In this document: positions 63,223-64,000 of the stretch, in pieces
Numbering within the stretch: position 1 is the first letter of the stretch
Layout of the letters: the number at the start of each line of letters is the position of its first letter
The notes under the pieces: model-generated
Database searches by the model: none
Told to the model about the DNA's origin: nothing
Seen by the model: only the letters and a program-made list of their open reading frames with translations
Assembly: GCA_036401375.1 (NCBI GenBank)
Contig: DASWVB010000012.1
Location: 310,001-374,000 of the forward strand
DNA: 64,000 nucleotides
DNA from: DASWUZ01 sp036401375
Lineage (GTDB): Bacteria > Acidobacteriota > Terriglobia > Terriglobales > Acidobacteriaceae
Direction: 5' to 3'
Made by a program: the position numbers and the translations under genes

Positions 63223-63850
63223 CAAACCCGCTCCATTCAAAAAGGTTTGCGAATATCTCCGCCTGCTCCAGCGCGTCATCCAGCGCGTGGTGTTTATGCT
63301 CCCTTTTTGATTGCAGCCATGGTAGCAGGTTGGACCGCCCGGATTCCGCGATTGGCAGCTTCGCCTTGATCGCGAAAGCCGTCTTCAGGTCGAAGCATTG
63401 CGAATGAGAGAATGGGGAACCTTCCTTTGCAAAACGGACGAAGTACCAGTACAACCAGGCCCAGTCAAAGCTAAGAGGATATGCAACCAGCACTGGACGA
63501 TCTGAGCCAGCCAAATCACGTATCCACTGTGTTGCTTGATCCATCGCCCGGTCCGGCGATTCGCCCTCAATGATGAGTCGCTCGCGGTCGAGACCATTTA
63601 CGCCGAGCGCCTCCGGCTGAAAGTCATCCGAAATCGGCTTTAGCTCGCGGTAGAAGGTCAGAGGAGTTCCCGCTTCTGGGCGCAGAAACGATGAACCGTC
63701 AAATTTCCCGGCATATACCAGAGCAAAGGACAATAGCGAAAAAGGGCCGGGGATCGGGCCATCCGTCTCGACGTCCGCTGAGATATAGATGTCGATCTTC
63801 GAGGTACGAAGTGGCTCTTTCACCTTGAAAGGCATGACCGCAGTGTTCAT
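63203..63850 (-). CDS. DEDDh 3'-5' exonuclease
   Basis: 215 residues from the ATG at 63850 (MNTAVMPFKVK); an in-frame ATG at 63916 is the alternative. DEDDh residues: YISADVETDG (Asp, Glu), YPLSFDWAWLYWYF (Asp) and HKHHALDDALEQAE (His, Asp). RNase T/polIII-epsilon-like fold, soluble and probably acting on nucleic acid ends. Lower GC than the core genes. Translation is coupled to the nucleotidyltransferase downstream. Confidence 0.82.
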   Translation of the reverse strand: MNTAVMPFKVKEPLRTSKIDIYISADVETDGPIPGPFSLLSFALVYAGKFDGSSFLRPEAGTPLTFYRELKPISDDFQPEALGVNGLDRERLIIEGESPDRAMDQATQWIRDLAGSDRPVLVAYPLSFDWAWLYWYFVRFAKEGSPFSHSQCFDLKTAFAIKAKLPIAESGRSNLLPWLQSKREHKHHALDDALEQAEIFANLFEWSGFDGSRAR

Positions 63851-64000
63851 GGTTCCCCAATCATCGCAGCAGAGAGGGGCTGCGTCGAGAGCGCCGTACT
63901 TAAAACACGTTGACACAACACTAACGTAAGCAGCATGCCCGCATCAGCATTGGCAGCAGCTAGATGCCCTCGCCCATGCTCACGTAGTCGCTCAAGGCCG
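63851..64000. other. Right edge
   Basis: Upstream DNA of the exonuclease gene and the end of the window. No further gene can be called. Confidence 0.4.

Noticed and set aside
1..64000. CRISPR array
   Set aside because: No set of identical 25-40-base repeats with equal spacers was seen; the tandem arrays noted have units of 12-15 bases without spacers.
1..64000. Insertion sequences, integrase or transposase genes
   Set aside because: None recognised among the proteins; rearrangement signs are attributed to repeats and small duplications.

Overview
The window is GC-rich chromosomal DNA from a soil-type bacterium, most likely an acidobacterium of the Acidobacteriaceae/Terriglobales kind. The evidence is the style of its housekeeping proteins (a long S1, a Gly-rich GyrA N-terminus, a DUF5715 peptidase, a FkbH/MBOAT exopolysaccharide cluster, a LysW-like zinc ribbon), its outer-membrane and polysaccharide-export proteins, and its dispersed hairpin repeats. 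The lineage is inferred from these features; no 16S gene is present.

Layout. 0.2-20 kb is mostly core genes: a rhomboid-like protein, a zinc ribbon, rpsA, a HIT protein, rmuC, acpP-fabF, a Yip1 protein, a DUF5715 peptidase, a TlpA-like thioredoxin, an outer-membrane barrel, HbpS-like/gyrA and ruvB. 21.3-26.3 kb holds four same-strand genes, FkbH-type loader, acyl carrier protein, MBOAT and membrane-anchored SGNH protein. Together they look like a Dlt-type pathway that moves an acyl group (possibly glyceryl) onto an extracytoplasmic polymer. A very large secreted protein follows (26.8-31.9 kb), carrying a glycosidase-like domain and an SGNH esterase. tRNA-Leu, DUF3467, a GT-C membrane glycosyltransferase, a TPR protein, NfeD, a decayed VapC toxin, a slipin and a SPOR protein run from 32 to 40 kb.

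40-50.3 kb on the minus strand holds plsC, the peptidoglycan genes mpl, ldcA and a dapF-like gene, then mgtC, a GT-C protein, a PfkB kinase with mtnP, DUF1810 and pgsA. 50.3-54.6 kb is the most plastic region. It has hairpin repeats, a lipase with a truncated paralogue fused in frame upstream, a broken copy of the 5' end of pgsA, and a three-gene cassette (a protein with one late membrane segment, a small WKFFAPNP protein, an HTTM protein) that resembles the SdpABC peptide-toxin arrangement. 54.6-62.2 kb carries gdhA, a 52-residue membrane ORF, trpE, marC and an outer-membrane polysaccharide export protein that seems to lack a canonical start codon. The right end has a lower-GC pair, a DEDDh exonuclease and a nucleotidyltransferase, that looks acquired.

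Two themes stand out: surface polymer synthesis, decoration and turnover, and small-scale gene decay and duplication near repeats. Several enzymes have substituted catalytic residues: the rhomboid His, both DapF cysteines, and the GyrA-box Lys.
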